Assembly: GCA_951217055.1 (NCBI GenBank)
Contig: OX578282.1
Span: 44,506,329-44,570,328 of the forward strand
Length of the DNA stretch: 64,000 bases
DNA from: Gerris lacustris
Lineage: Eukaryota; Arthropoda; Insecta; Hemiptera; Gerridae
Reading direction: 5' to 3'
Part shown: positions 1-11,399 of the stretch, piece by piece
Numbering within the stretch: the stretch's first letter is position 1
How the letters are laid out: each line of letters begins with the position of its first letter
Program-made: the position numbers and the translations under genes
The notes under the pieces: generated by a model
Seen by the model: the letters and a program-made list of their open reading frames with translations, nothing else
Database searches by the model: none
Told to the model about the DNA's origin: nothing

Positions 1-149
1 TTACAAATTAATTTTATGAATAATAATGATAACATTGAATTGAACGTAATATATAAATTATATTAAGAGGAGAAGTTAACCAGTGGTAGTACTCCTCCTG
101 TCGTGCAATACGTAAATTCAGTATTTCGGTTGAAGGTGTGAATTATAGT

Positions 150-576
150 TACAGGTCTCCAGGTCTACGGGATGAGTCAGGAATATGGAGGAATGCCATG
201 GATTTGGCTAAAGGATTAGGATAGTAATTTAAGGTTTCACAGAATTTTAGGTAACGAAAAGAAGCAAGGTCATGCACACAAAAGGAATTTTAAGGTTGTG
301 ATGAATTGTGAGGTTGGAAACGTATATGATGGGGAATTGCTGATTTTTCGAAGGATCTTTGATGGAAGGGATTGGAGTCGATAAGAAAGTGAGCGCTTGG
401 TGCTACAACAATTCCATAGGTCCAAATAGGTTTAAGGATTGAATTATAAATAAGGATCTTATTGTAAAGGGATAGTTGGAATCTTTTATCAAGACGTCGC
501 AAAAGAAGTTTATATCGCCTGTTAGTGTCGTTACGTTTGGCTTAGTGTATTGAACCCAACTCAATCGTCAGTCAAG
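150..576 (-). pseudogene. Jockey-like non-LTR retrotransposon RT relic, distal part
   Basis: The minus-strand translation contains LYNKILIYNSILKPIWTYGI, the post-catalytic region of jockey-clade reverse transcriptases, followed after a frameshift by the C-terminal tail (SFEKS...FRYLKF, YYPNPLAKS, IPDSSRRPGD). It aligns block by block with the better copy at 13885-14825. Frameshifts and stops make it non-functional. The same copy resumes after 1112, so it was split by the insertion at 577-1112. Confidence 0.7.
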
Positions 577-1112
577 TAGGCCTGTTAAGGTACCATAATT
601 TATGAAGGCCAGATCCGGACAGAAGGAACTCCCGGGGGGGGGGGGGTCAAGAAAGAAAATATCCCTTTATAATTTATTTTTTTTGTGAAATTGGGAAAAT
701 AAATAAGTTACAAATATTATATAATTACGTTATATATTTATTAATATAATATTTATTTATTAATATCATATTCAAATTTTGCTTGTCTTTGCTGGGTCCA
801 GGGATGAGTTCTTCTTTAGTTCTTGCTTCGTATTTTTCAGATGAACTAATTTTCCTTAGAAAAGGCTTGTATAGGTATTTTTTATTTTGTCGCGGAATTC
901 TGTGAATGTCATTATATAATTTGCTTTAATATTAAAGCAAATAAACTCATAAGAACATAAGAAACTCTTTTACAACTGACAGAGGTAATCTTCCTCTTTC
1001 AGGCGTCCAAATAGACCCTATCATCGCTTTTGCTGTGTTTTCCATTCATCTAAGTAAAATCCGGACATTTCTCAAATCCGGACTGTCCGGACGTATGGTA
1101 ACCTTAGGCCTA
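577..1112. mobile_element. Small hAT-like insertion with 8-bp target duplication
   Basis: TAGGCCTG (577-584) and TAGGCCTA (1105-1112) flank about 520 bp, seven of eight bases matching. The ends are related inverted repeats (AAGGTACCATAA against AGGTTACCATACG), followed internally by short CCGGAC repeats. Deleting the segment plus one flank restores the alignment of the flanking jockey relic. There is no coding capacity. It contains a 13-G run at 634-646. Confidence 0.65.
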
Positions 1113-1185
1113 GGGTATCTTAACGAAGAGGATTGTTGAGTGCCTAAGAGTGAAAGTGACATGTACACTTTTTTTAATCATTACC
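1113..1185 (-). pseudogene. Jockey-like relic, proximal remainder
   Basis: This continues the relic of 150-576. The stretch containing AAGAGTGAAAGTGACATGTA matches the same region of the second copy near 14428-14450, upstream of the post-catalytic RT segment. It becomes unrecognisable after about 1185. Confidence 0.55.
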
Positions 1186-1189
1186 ATTG

Positions 1190-2264
1190 CATTAAAATAA
1201 TTTCATACATTATGTACTTTGATATTCAGTAATAAATAGACCATTTGATTACGTAAGCATCACAAAGCTAATTGTTGAATTAATTTTTTTCCTAAATAGG
1301 ATTGAATATACATATTTATAAATATATATATAATATATATATATTTATTTATTTATTTTCTATGATGATGGTACTATTTTCTATTATTTTTTCCATTTAT
1401 GTTGTTATAGTAACAACTAAAAATATGTGTCGATTTAAATAAAGATCTCCAAATCTTTTCTCCAAAAATAAACAAGAAACCCAGTCTTAAATTAGAATTT
1501 TTAACATTTGCTTGTTGTGTGAGTGTAAAAGGTAGAGGAAGAACTAGGCCTGAGGCCTAATAACACTAGGCAGGCAAAGTGGGTCCGATTTACATGTACC
1601 TTTTTGTAATATGATTAAGTTATTATCTTTGTCTGGGGTGGATCTTACGATTGCTTAATTAAATTAGTTAATTTTACCTTGCGGTTTAAAACCACGACCT
1701 TTCTTATGATTTTTACCTGATTTGATTCTGAATTTATTTTTACATTTTGACTTTCTATACCTTACATTAGTTGTTTCAGTTTTTTTTTCTGCATGAGCCC
1801 TTATTTTCCGTTTCCTTTCTATAAAGCGTAACTTTTTATTCACTGGAAGATGAAAGCTATAATTCAATAGCCTAATAGCTATAGTTAACAATAAACATGA
1901 TTTAATTGAGAATAAAGAAAAGCGTCACTTCACTAATGCAACTGTATTGTACAAAGCAAGCTTTCAACCACTATTGGTCATCTTTAGTGCCAGATGGCCA
2001 TTAGTGGATGTAAGCCATTTTTACTACAAAATTACTTTAGTAGAGTAATTCATTTCCGTATTCCTAATCAAATGACTCTGCTGCTCATCTAGAAAAATGA
2101 TTTAATTAATATAAATTATTTAATCAGTAATGACTAGTAACATATTATGAAACATTTAAATTTCAAGAATAATCAACTCGGAATATTGTACTTTTATGAT
2201 CTCAGATGATTTTCAACTTCCCAGTGCAAAAGCTGTGTGGAATAAACATTTTGTCTTATTTTTT
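1190..2264. other. AT-rich stretch without recognised gene
   Basis: It holds AT microsatellite patches (about 1317-1350) and a weak inverted pair near 1970-2010 (CCACTATTGGTCATCT / AGATGGCCATTAGTGG). The short ORF on the minus strand is Lys/Arg-rich because of base composition and shows no domain. Confidence 0.5.
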
Positions 2265-2880
2265 ACTACGTTATTATTAGCTTGCTTTCTTGTTTGCTTG
2301 TTTGTTTGTTTGTCCGGTACAAATCTGGCAATCGAATTCTAACTAACTTCCCGAATAGCTAGGCACTTGAAACTTTTAGAATAGCTCAGAACACGATGAC
2401 AATGCATAATTTTAATATTTATAGCCATCTTTCAGCAGATATTAATTCGTTTTCAGCAAATTTTGCTGTATGGAAAGTTAGTTCGGAAAAAATCCGCAAG
2501 TTATTTTATTTGTTTTGACGTATCCCATATTTTTACGATCTTCATTATGACGGGTTTCAAATTTGTGATTTTTTATTAAGAGGTAAACATTGAATGACAG
2601 CTAAAAAGAATAAGTAAACAAAGAAATAAATTAATTGACGTATGACAACCAGGTGTGTCTACACTTGTGTACTAGATATCGGTTTATTTTTTCTACATCT
2701 GTACTTCTTTACTTGTACTTATTTTTCTTCTCTTACCCTCCCCTACACGGGGCCATATCGATGGCCACGGTTTAGATTCGCTGTTGGTGAGATCCGTTGG
2801 TCAAAGATTTGTCCTTTTATAGGTTTAAGATCAGCTCTCTAGATGGTTATCATTTGTGTGAAGTAAATAAATTCAGAACT
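2265..2880 (+). repeat. Dispersed repeat R5, copy 1
   Basis: This matches 33765-34225 in inverted orientation over several hundred bases: a TTTG-rich end, the tract around AGCAAATTTTGCTG, the stretch near 2560-2590, and GGTTTAAGATCAGCTCTCTAGA near 2821-2842. The 33.8-kb copy lies just downstream of a copia relic, so R5 may be retroelement-derived. No coding capacity was recognised. Confidence 0.7.
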
Positions 2881-4069
2881 ATTTATACTTCACTAACATT
2901 TTATATAACAATAAAAATTATATTATCAACATTACCTACATATTATGATTCAAAAGAAAATTAATAACGTAGTATATAAAAATTTATTTTTATCTTGTAA
3001 TTATTATCTTTGTGTTTAAAATTGTTAATTCTGAAAATAAACTCAGACTCCCATCTTGTGACAAAATATCTTAAAAATCATGTAAAGCTAACACTCAACC
3101 CCAATCCCATTATAAGAACCAGATACAGTCAAGCGTAGATGTTATCTAATGTTGGAAAATTTATCAACGAAGGGTATGTTTTAAAAAAGAAGACGTAAGA
3201 AGTCAAAAAAAGTGCAGAGATCCAGAAGATTCGTGAATCAAGCAAAGCATTCACGCACGGTTTCATTTCCAGATGTATTTTAATATGTTTTTTCACTGTT
3301 ATACGTTTTCGAGTATTGTACGTTCTCTTAATATAAAACATGTTTTTGCGATGCCATTTCAGTCTGGTGCCTTTTTAAGATGTAGCCTTCGAAAATTCCT
3401 GATAAAATATTTACCCAGCAGTCGAAATCTCTAAAATTTATATTCCAGGTTCTGGGTTTCCTTCCATTGTTGCTTGTTCGAACTATGTTATTTAATTCTT
3501 TTACAATCTTGTATTGTTTTATTGTTCTGTGTTAGGTTTTTTTTGACAATCACAGTCACTGAAAACAACAATGCATGACCAAGATACGATTATTTAAATT
3601 GGTGTCCATTTTTAAAAAAAAAAAAAAACTAGAACAAGTGGAATAACAGTTAATGAATAATAAGCAGACCACGAAGTTAAACAAATTATTGTCGAATGAT
3701 AAACTAGACTTTAAATCGTTACCAAGTGATAAGTTTATTGCCTTAATCAAATGTTTGGTCTTTCTTTGGTGACAACGTCTCAGATAATATAGGTCTTGTC
3801 GATTTATCTTAGGACATATGCCGCTGAGACCCGGTCCGTACTGAATAAAAATAATATAAATAGCTAGAATAGGTAATAAAAATAAAAATAATAGAAATAG
3901 TTACCATAATTCAACAATAAAGAGATCATGTTTATTCTACGATTATGTTGCTCAAATTAAATCTTAGTAGGCAATTATTCTATTTAATCATATGTATATG
4001 ACTTATTGAAAAGACTAAAGCCCTAGGTTGATACTTCTTTTTAAATAAAGAAAGATTTATAGGGTCCTA
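2881..4069. other. AT-rich stretch without recognised gene
   Basis: Nothing coding or clearly repetitive was recognised. There is an A-run at about 3613-3628. Short ORFs have no recognisable domain. Confidence 0.45.
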
Positions 4070-4131
4070 TTTTATTTGTTTATGTTGCATTTAATCAAAT
4101 ATTTGATTAAATGCAACATAAACAAATAAAA
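4070..4131. repeat. Perfect 62-bp palindrome
   Basis: Arms 4070-4100 and 4101-4131 are perfect reverse complements with no spacer; the centre is CAAAT|ATTTG. The 31-bp stem could form a cruciform. A partial third copy of the inner arm (ATTTGATTAAA) follows near 4145. Confidence 0.9.
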
Positions 4132-4721
4132 CATTTATCAAACATTTGATTAAAGTAAGAAGGGATAAAGAATTGGGTAAGAGAAAGAAATGGTGAAGAA
4201 AATTGGGTTGGCGAATCTCTGTATCCCGGGGTCTTTGATTTAATGAACCTAATTTCACAAGAAGATTTGGCAACACTGCTCGGGTGCTGTTGCCACTTCC
4301 TTCCTACTCTTTTCTACACTAAAAAATTGTTTTGGCACTATAGTCGGGCCAAAAAACCAAACTAATTCTACATTTGTAGTAACACTGTTTTATAAAAGAA
4401 AGAAGACAATAATACTCGAAACTAAATTAGATATTTAATAAACCTCTTTTATGGATAGAAAGAAAATATAAACTGAAGTTTATGTAGTGATACATGTGTA
4501 CAACTATTTAAATATATTTGTAAAGTGAAATGTAAGTATATGAGGTGGTTTATTGAATCAGATGGGCTGAATATATGTCTTCCAAAATAATCATAAATAA
4601 TTGTATATGTAGTCTGGGCTTAAAGCAAGGATCCTAATAATGATCCGAATTCTGCTTTCATAATATACGAAAGATTTAAAAATTAATGTTCGTATAGGCT
4701 TCCGCCGTTACAATTATAATG

Positions 4722-4888
4722 AAGTTCTAGGTCTTCCGGTGGTGACGGCGTCTCGAAGGGTGTGCGTCCCGACGTTTCGCTCCTAATGCTAGAAGCATCT
4801 TCTGGGGTGTTCATGATGTCCTAGGTTTAAGACTGGTGTCCTTTCTTAAACCTAGGACAAGCGGTCACCACCGGAAGACCTAGAACTT
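4722..4888. mobile_element. 167-bp MITE with perfect 25-bp TIRs
   Basis: The terminal inverted repeats 4722-4746 and 4864-4888 are identical (outer part AAGTTCTAGGTCTTCCGG). Internally there is a second partial palindrome around GATGCTTCTAG-type sequence (4780-4805) and a duplicated CCTAGGTTTAAG motif in inverted orientation. No clear target duplication is visible. It is non-coding. Confidence 0.8.
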
Positions 4889-6619
4889 GATTTAAAAATT
4901 ATTTCACTTTTTGGATCAGTAGGCAAAAACCAAGGACTCTTACATTTTCCTGCATCTGTCTGTCGTTAAAAAACCAGTATCTCCGAAAGAACCCAAACGT
5001 TTGAAACATTGCAGTTATGTTATGTGTAAATACCTAAACACAGTAAATATATAGGGAAATCCCTAAAAACTCATCCCTCAAAATAAAGGTGTTGAAATTT
5101 GTTTTCAACAGAAATGCGTCATGCGGGATGTTAATAGCAAGAGGAGGACACCCATGACAACAAAAACATATGTATTTTGTTTAGTTTTGTACCGATTTAT
5201 CTTTGTGCTCTATGTTCTTAAAAACTGCGTTTTTCGTCCAACAAAAAAAATGTTAAAAGGAGCCCGTAGATGGCCTAGATCTGCCAAAGGGCTTATATAA
5301 CTATATATGTAATGGATTGTGCAGGGTTAGTGTGTGGTTCTATTAGATGTATAACCTTATAACTGGCATTCACAACCAGTTAGTTGCCATTTAACGAATG
5401 CCGCTATCCATCTATATGGTGACGCTGGGTGAACGCCGAGCGAGGTTTCCCGTTCTGCGAATTGAATTCAGATCAGAGATAATCCATCCAAATGGTGACC
5501 ACGCCTGATGCTGCTTAACTTATTGAGACAGCTTAGACAGCCCAAACTCTCTGAGTTAGATTATATTTAAATAGAACCCGCTATGCTGAATCTTGGTAAG
5601 TCAGATTCTGCTTGATTCGGAATGATTTAGATTCATGAAGTTTGTTGTGAAAAGGATGTGTTTATAATATACACGAATCTAATTCACCTTGATTCTGATT
5701 GATTCAGGTTTATGAAGATTTGTTTAGTGTGAAAGGGGGCCTTAGGGCGCAAAGTAGGATTTTAATTATTATCTTAGACGGTATCTTTGGTTCAGTATCT
5801 TAATTATATAAATTTATATGCAAATACAAAAGGCCAAATTAGTAACTCGTTATAAAGTGATCTGTGCCCAGAATGGGACAAAAGTCACAACAGATTCCAA
5901 TGTAATTTTGTATATATACATCTTTAGAAAAAGGTCGCTCTTCTATAAATTTGGAGGCACTTACCTCGAAAACTATTAAAAACGTGATATCTATTTGTTC
6001 TAAAATTGGAACCGATGAATTAGATTAAAAATTAAATAAGTAAATTTGGTCCATTGTATTTACAATGAATCCTTACCAGGAAATATGCTTCACAGTCTGT
6101 TCATAGTGGCTGATTAGCACAGTGAATAGTGTTCCCGATTTTAAATAGTTCGGTTGTGTGTTCAAATACGTGGGAGACAAAATAATGTATTTTTGCTTGA
6201 CGTTCCCTATAGGAATGTCTAGCTAAAATATAATCATCGCCAAGGCGCAAAAAATCGCAAAAAAATTAAATATGCAGTACTTGACCAGCGATCAGATGAG
6301 GCGACCCACGTGGGGCGCGCATAAGATGATTACAGTTACAGGTGACATTTGAGGTTATTGGAAACCTATCGGAGGTTTTTAGAGCTAATAAGAGCCGATC
6401 AGAGGTGGCTAGGACAGGAGAACAAGTTGGCAGATGGTTAGACTAAACATACAACACAAAATCAATATTATCTTTATTCTGTATAATCAAAGCCTTGTCC
6501 CAGAACGCACAAAATACATAATACTACAAAAAAAATGTCACAAAAAAAATAATAGAATGGAGACTATTAATATAAATATGTGTGTGAGAAAGTTTCCCGA
6601 GTTGTCTAGGATGACTAAG
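4889..6619. other. Intergenic stretch with a weak tRNA-like SINE
   Basis: Around 6105-6175 a stretch resembles pol III promoter boxes (A-box-like TGGCTGATTAGCACAG, B-box-like GTGTTCAAATAC about 40 bp further on), suggesting a diverged tRNA-derived SINE. Around 5590-5720 a TGATTC-rich internally repetitive patch occurs. Nothing else was recognised. Confidence 0.35.
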
Positions 6620-6880
6620 TAGAACCGATGTTTTCTATGAGTAAGTAAAAAGTTCAAAATGTGGGGATTATAGCAAAGAAGTTATTACAGTTATTAAAAA
6701 ATATTGGTTTGTAAAGTGGAAAAATGTAGTCGTGTGTACATGTAATGTACTACTAGTATTTTATGAATTGATTAGTTAAGTCTAAAAACTACAATGTAGA
6801 TGTACTATATTCACTGTAGAGTCAACTCTTTAACAGTTATACTCTAAGTGAAGTATATAGCAGTATAAAATAACGTTAAA
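6620..6880 (+). repeat. Dispersed repeat R6, copy 1
   Basis: This is a direct-orientation relative of 27590-27890. Shared blocks are AAAAAGTTCAAAATG at the start, then ACTGTAGAGTCAACTCTT, and AGTGAAGTATA...CAGTATAAAATAA at the end, in the same order and similar spacing. Non-coding. Confidence 0.65.
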
Positions 6881-7640
6881 GGGTTCTTAGTCCCCTAGTT
6901 GTAACGTATTTCCAGTCAAACTTTGGATTTGTCCGAATGTTTTTTTTCAGAGGATGGTAGTAAAGCCAAATGAATGCTTAATGTAGCTACTTTAGAAAAT
7001 TCCCTATCTCAATGAAAAAACTGTGGAAACTTGGCATCCATCCCGTGAGTGTCCTAACCATCTAACCCCGTGGATAGATTGAGAATAATTTCTTTCCTTC
7101 TCTCCCCATCTCTACACAATTTTATTTTCCTGGATAAGTTTTTTTTTACTCTGTTGTTTTCCTTTTAGACTTTCCTAGGTTCCAAACTCAATGAAATGGA
7201 ATTCGGTTTCACTGAAACATGCCCTCTGGATAAATAAGAATCCATTACCTTTACTTTATCCTTTTTAATAATAATAAATAAAAGGATTTTCTTTCTCTTA
7301 TATTTAAAAACAATAAAATGTGGAATGAATTGAGAAAATAAATAAACCCGACGACTTATTTAAGGCTATTACGCCTTAGACGAAAACGAATAAACTTATT
7401 TTGAAACTGAATAAAACCGAAATCAAATTTGACCATTTAATATTCTAACTACGAGTAAATCAGATATTTATTGTTTGTGATTAAGAAAGACTGGTAATAA
7501 TCCTCCCCCCCCCCCCCCCCCCCCCGTCGGTTTTCGAATCACTGACGTGTATGCGACCTTTCTTTATCAAATTTAAGTGTGATCTTTTAAATTGTAATTG
7601 GACACCTTGGCTTAACACTACATCTCGGACAGCTCGAATG
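6881..7640. other. Intergenic stretch with a 21-C run
   Basis: No gene was recognised. An uninterrupted run of 21 C occurs at 7505-7525, striking in such AT-rich DNA and unreliable in assemblies. Confidence 0.5.
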
Positions 7641-7862
7641 AGCTATAATAGATATTTATGCACCTAGGGAGTTAAGTAAGCCATTATTCCCTGAGCGAAA
7701 AAGTTGGTTCTTGAGGCGAAGCCAAAGGAACCATGGTCCCAAAATCCCGAATGAAGCCGAGGGAATAACTCTCGCGGGGAATAATGGCACTTTACTCATG
7801 ACGTACATAAAATATTTTATCTCCAGTAGGAAGAAAATACACATTTTCGTCCATTGCACAGT
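7641..7862. repeat. Probable MITE with inverted GCCATTATTCCC ends
   Basis: GCCATTATTCCC (about 7680-7691) is mirrored by GGGAATAATGGC (about 7778-7789). A CTGGAGATAAAATA-type tail near 7820 recurs at about 8235 (CTACTGGAGATAACA). The GC-richer centre stands out from its surroundings. No target duplication was established. Confidence 0.45.
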
Positions 7863-8639
7863 TTTTATTTATTATTTTAATAAATAACAATAATTATTAG
7901 CACTTTTAATAGCTAAAAAAATAAAAAATAAAAAAGAAATATAAGAGAGAAGAATTGGAATTAAACTCAAATAGAAGGTTATTTAGATGCAGGTTATAGA
8001 CAAAGACGATCATGGTCGAAAAGGCAGTGCCGCCAGCCTGATTGCAACAACTTCATTACATTAGCCATTCATTTTCTACTATTTATAAAATAATTAAGTT
8101 GCAATCTTTACTTTTTTGCCCTGCTTTATTTTTTCACCCTACTTTTACTTTTTCTCCCAACTTTTTGATTTCAGGAATGAAAAGACTTACTTTCCCCCCT
8201 CTAAACTAATTCAAAATCATAACTTTTTCTCCCTACTGGAGATAACAATTAAGATAAAATGAATAATTCATAAATTCGAATATACCAAAGGTTCGATCTT
8301 TTGTGATGGTTTCTGCAACTAAAGGAAACCGTACACTCTTATGAATCTCAAAAGTATTTTGCTTTGAAGTACCGATAAGCAATCGATTACGTTCAGTGGT
8401 GATGATATCAAATTGATATCAATCATTCGTGCTGTTTTGTGTTATTTGTAACAACGAAATTTTGTTTTGTCTCCAAATTCAAAACTTTCTAGATAGTAAG
8501 CCGTTTATGAATATTATATTTATCCTGTACTAATTTCAACTATCTTCGCTCATTTAAAAATAAATTTCGCCTCAGTGGGAATCAAAATAGGTCCAAACAA
8601 TAACACAATAATACTACTATTTAATCCCTAATCATGGGC
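7863..8639. other. AT-rich stretch without recognised gene
   Basis: Repeated CCCTACT/CTCCCAAC pyrimidine-rich phrases lie at 8110-8240. No coding or structured element was recognised. Confidence 0.4.
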
Positions 8640-8905
8640 GCCCATGTGAATTGGTAGTTCTTTAGATTGTTACTCCTCTATGTTTTTTTAGAATGTAAAT
8701 GACATTGACTAAATAATTATTAAGACCAAGGGATGTTTAGTCCAATGTACTTTGGGACAAAGGAATATCACACTTCGGTTTTTATATGGGGTGTAACAGT
8801 CTAAAGAAGAACACTCCGTACACCTTCTTTAGATTGTTACTCCCCTCTACTTTGTTCATAATCTAAAGACTTGACTACGGTAATGTATATTATTCCTCTA
8901 TTCCT
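8640..8905. repeat. Dispersed repeat R4, copy 1
   Basis: It shares AGGGATGTTTAGTCCAATGT and AAAGGAATATCACACTT with 39240-39480, and TTTAGATTGTTACTCC with 32690-32790. Within this copy TTTAGATTGTTACTCC-type sequence occurs in both orientations around 8650 and 8790-8840, giving a partial hairpin. An 18-G run follows at 8912-8929. Confidence 0.6.
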
Positions 8906-8929
8906 GAGAGCGGGGGGGGGGGGGGGGGG

Positions 8930-9830
8930 AGGGGGCGCATAATAAATTAAAAAATCATTAAATTTTTAATGATCAATTCATTTTTTTACAATACATTGTT
9001 TTGTTACTACTCTTGTTACTATAAATTGATAGACTATTTTTTATCTGTTCAGAAAATAATGAATAGACTGTTAAATATGAGTGTAAACAGAAGATAAAAA
9101 CTAAATGTTGGTTATTTCTAAAGGGCGGAAGGTTGTTTTAATATTTCATTTTAATAGATTATTATTATATAAGGAGCGTGTTTTCTATTTTTACTATCAT
9201 ATTTTTTTGTTATCAGTTTATATTGAAAAAGAGATTATAGGAGGCTTTCACAGGGTCTATTGTATTCCTCTAAACCATGGTCTTTTCCCCCGTCTAGGGT
9301 AATTTCTTTTTTTTTCATTTTTCATTTTGTCCCTAGAAACAGGGAATATTCCTGGTGAATTTATAGTCCTATATTCTATCTCTTCTTGCTCTTTTGCTTT
9401 AATAATGTTCCGAGATATCTTTCTTTTTTTAAATAAAAATTAAAATATTGTATAGTTTATAAATAAGAAAAAAATAAATAACGACTTTGTTATAATGGTT
9501 AAAGGAATAAGCAACTAATTTTGATAAACGAATAAGAAAACAACTCATTTAACCACTTAAACAAATTCGCAATGAACACTCTGCTCAGTTAATTGATGTG
9601 GTTAAGATGATTTAATAAAATAAAATACCCTTTTATTTAAAAACAGTATAGCAATTATCTGCAGCTAATAAAATATGTACTTAAAGCTTGGATAGAAATT
9701 AAGGAAAATCTAGAAATAGAATCGAACTGTCAAACATTAAGCACTTAGTGGATGCCAATATTTAAATCGAGTAGTTTGAGTATTAGACATATGCTTTGAA
9801 CCCTATCATAATATACCTTCATTCATAATA
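8930..9830. other. AT-rich stretch without recognised gene
   Basis: No domain was found in the short plus-strand ORF near 9105-9302, and no structured repeat was recognised. Confidence 0.4.
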
Positions 9831-10166
9831 TCAACTAATAACTTTAAGAATACAATAGTACATTACGTGTCGAGTGCGGAAAGTAGCATTTTGCATGCGA
9901 GTGTGGAGTTTGCACCCGAGCGATAGCGAGGGTGGTAAAACCACACGAGCAATGCAAAATGCCGTTTTCGCACGAGTTGCGTACCGTACTTTATCTACGA
10001 TTGTTAGATTTAAATAATAAATACAGAAACATATAAACTTGCTGTATGTAAGTTCGTATCTCTCTCTTGATAAAGATGGCATTAATTCATTAGTTGTATT
10101 TTTTGCCGAATTAATTATTTCTGGAGGATTATTATTCTCCACATTTTCGTCAGTCACTTGATTCAC
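9831..10166 (-). pseudogene. N-terminal fragment resembling Crypton-type tyrosine recombinase proteins, MITE-interrupted
   Basis: The 111-residue minus-strand ORF begins with an acidic/Asn-rich leader, then NELMPSLSRERYELTYSKF. This resembles the 'LP.kSr.rYe.tY.kF' opening of Crypton/KDZ-type tyrosine-recombinase-related proteins of invertebrates; the family is recognised by eye only. The downstream catalytic part is absent. From about residue 58 the frame is encoded by an inserted MITE (9857-9990) and is not homologous. A start four bases further upstream (10170) would give a Ser/Glu/Asp leader but needs a frameshift. It is most likely a dead fragment. Confidence 0.45.
9857..9990. mobile_element. 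GC-rich MITE with imperfect TIRs
   Basis: The ends are imperfect inverted repeats (AGTACATTACGTGTCGAGTG / AGTACGGTACGCAACTCGTG). Inner arms around GCATTTTGCATGCGAGTGTGG and CCACACGAGCAATGCAAAATG also pair, giving a long hairpin. It is much more GC-rich than its surroundings. It lies inside the recombinase-like ORF. Confidence 0.7.
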
Positions 10167-10295
10167 TCATTGTTTTTCACTAAAAACTCGATATAAACAG
10201 TTACTTTAATAAAAGAACACCAAATTAGTTTTGTTAAATGTAAACAAACTCACTAATCGTGCGTAAAGCTGAAGAAGAGGAATTATTCAGAACTA

Positions 10296-10310
10296 TGAGA
10301 CGCGCATGCG
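10296..10310. promoter_or_regulatory. NRF-1-like palindromic motif upstream of the recombinase-like ORF
   Basis: GCGCATGCGC sits about 135 bp upstream of the minus-strand start at 10166, in a slightly CpG-richer patch. It matches the NRF-1/EWG-type core. A similar GCGCATGCGC occurs inside the transposon at 20782-21909, so it may be chance or transposon-derived. Confidence 0.25.
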
Positions 10311-10421
10311 CAATGAATACAAGTACGTAAATAATCACTTTCTACGCATCTAAACAAAGATATAATGTTTATATTTCGTATCAATCGTAGATAAACATAT
10401 TTATTCATTTAAAAGGGGCAC

Positions 10422-10424
<3 letters not shown>

Positions 10425-10455
<31 letters not shown>
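10425..10455. repeat. 31-C homopolymer
   Basis: An uninterrupted run of 31 C follows GGGGCACGTG, so the start is also palindromic (GGGGCACGTGCCCC). Its length is prone to assembly error. Confidence 0.85.
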
Positions 10456-10456
<1 letters not shown>

Positions 10457-11399
10457 TAGTTAACGTAAAAAAAAATGTCGTGGTGTTCTAGGGTTAAACC
10501 CTGCTAAAGGTTGGTTAACAGTCACAGCTAACAAATCGTCTGTGTAATAACAATATATATATTTATGTTTTTTGGGATCTGGGGGCTAAGATTATTATGA
10601 GAAAGTTAGTCTGAGTTGTCTCGGTCCGATTTTTCTTTATATAATCTACGAAAAATAATACGAAAACAAAAAAGAATAATTTAATTAAATATCAATTATA
10701 GAGAAGAAATAGGGGTGTAGAGAAAAGTATTTATCCTATTATGTATCTATTTATATTATTTTTCCTATAATATTTCCTTTAAATACGCATTTATATTCTT
10801 TTTATGCTGTGTAAAGGGATCAATTATTTCCCTTTCAATATTCCCTCGTTTTTTTTTTTGTCTTATACCAAAAAAAGCGGCGATACCTCTATAGGAATAG
10901 AAGAGAAAAGAGTGAAAAAGCGGAGCTTTTATTTGGAGAAACAAAACCCTCCTCTTTGCTTTCCTTCTCATAGAACCCTCTTCTCTTTACAGCTAAATTG
11001 ACTGGAAATTTTCTTTTATTCTTTTTTTTTGGTCTTTTTCAAGCTTCATCAAGTTTTTTCTTTTAAGGTTAGGTTCTAAAATCAACCTCCTTTTGTTAGC
11101 CCCTTTTTTCCTCATACCTATATGTTATTATTTATTTATTGTTTCTGCTTAATTTAAAAGAAAAACATATTGTACTATAAACGTCCAAAAATATTATGTA
11201 AAAACCTTTTTTCCTTGTTTTTATCGTGTCCCCATCAAAATTAATATTAAATCCCTATGAGATTGCTAAGAAAAAAAAAAATATTATAGACTTCCAATTA
11301 GTATTGCTTCCTCGCATTCTAGCACGTACTAAATTGATTTGATGCTTTTTACAAGCCATTATTGTCTAATTTATTTCATTCTTTCCAACGTTTTTTTAA
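10456..11399. other. AT-rich stretch with an R8-type end fragment
   Basis: GAGAAAGTTAGTCTGAGTTGTCTCGGTCCGA-like sequence at 10600-10632 matches one end of repeat R8 (53630-53660) in plus orientation; no further R8 sequence follows. Overlapping short ORFs at 10765-11001 on both strands show no domain. Confidence 0.45.
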
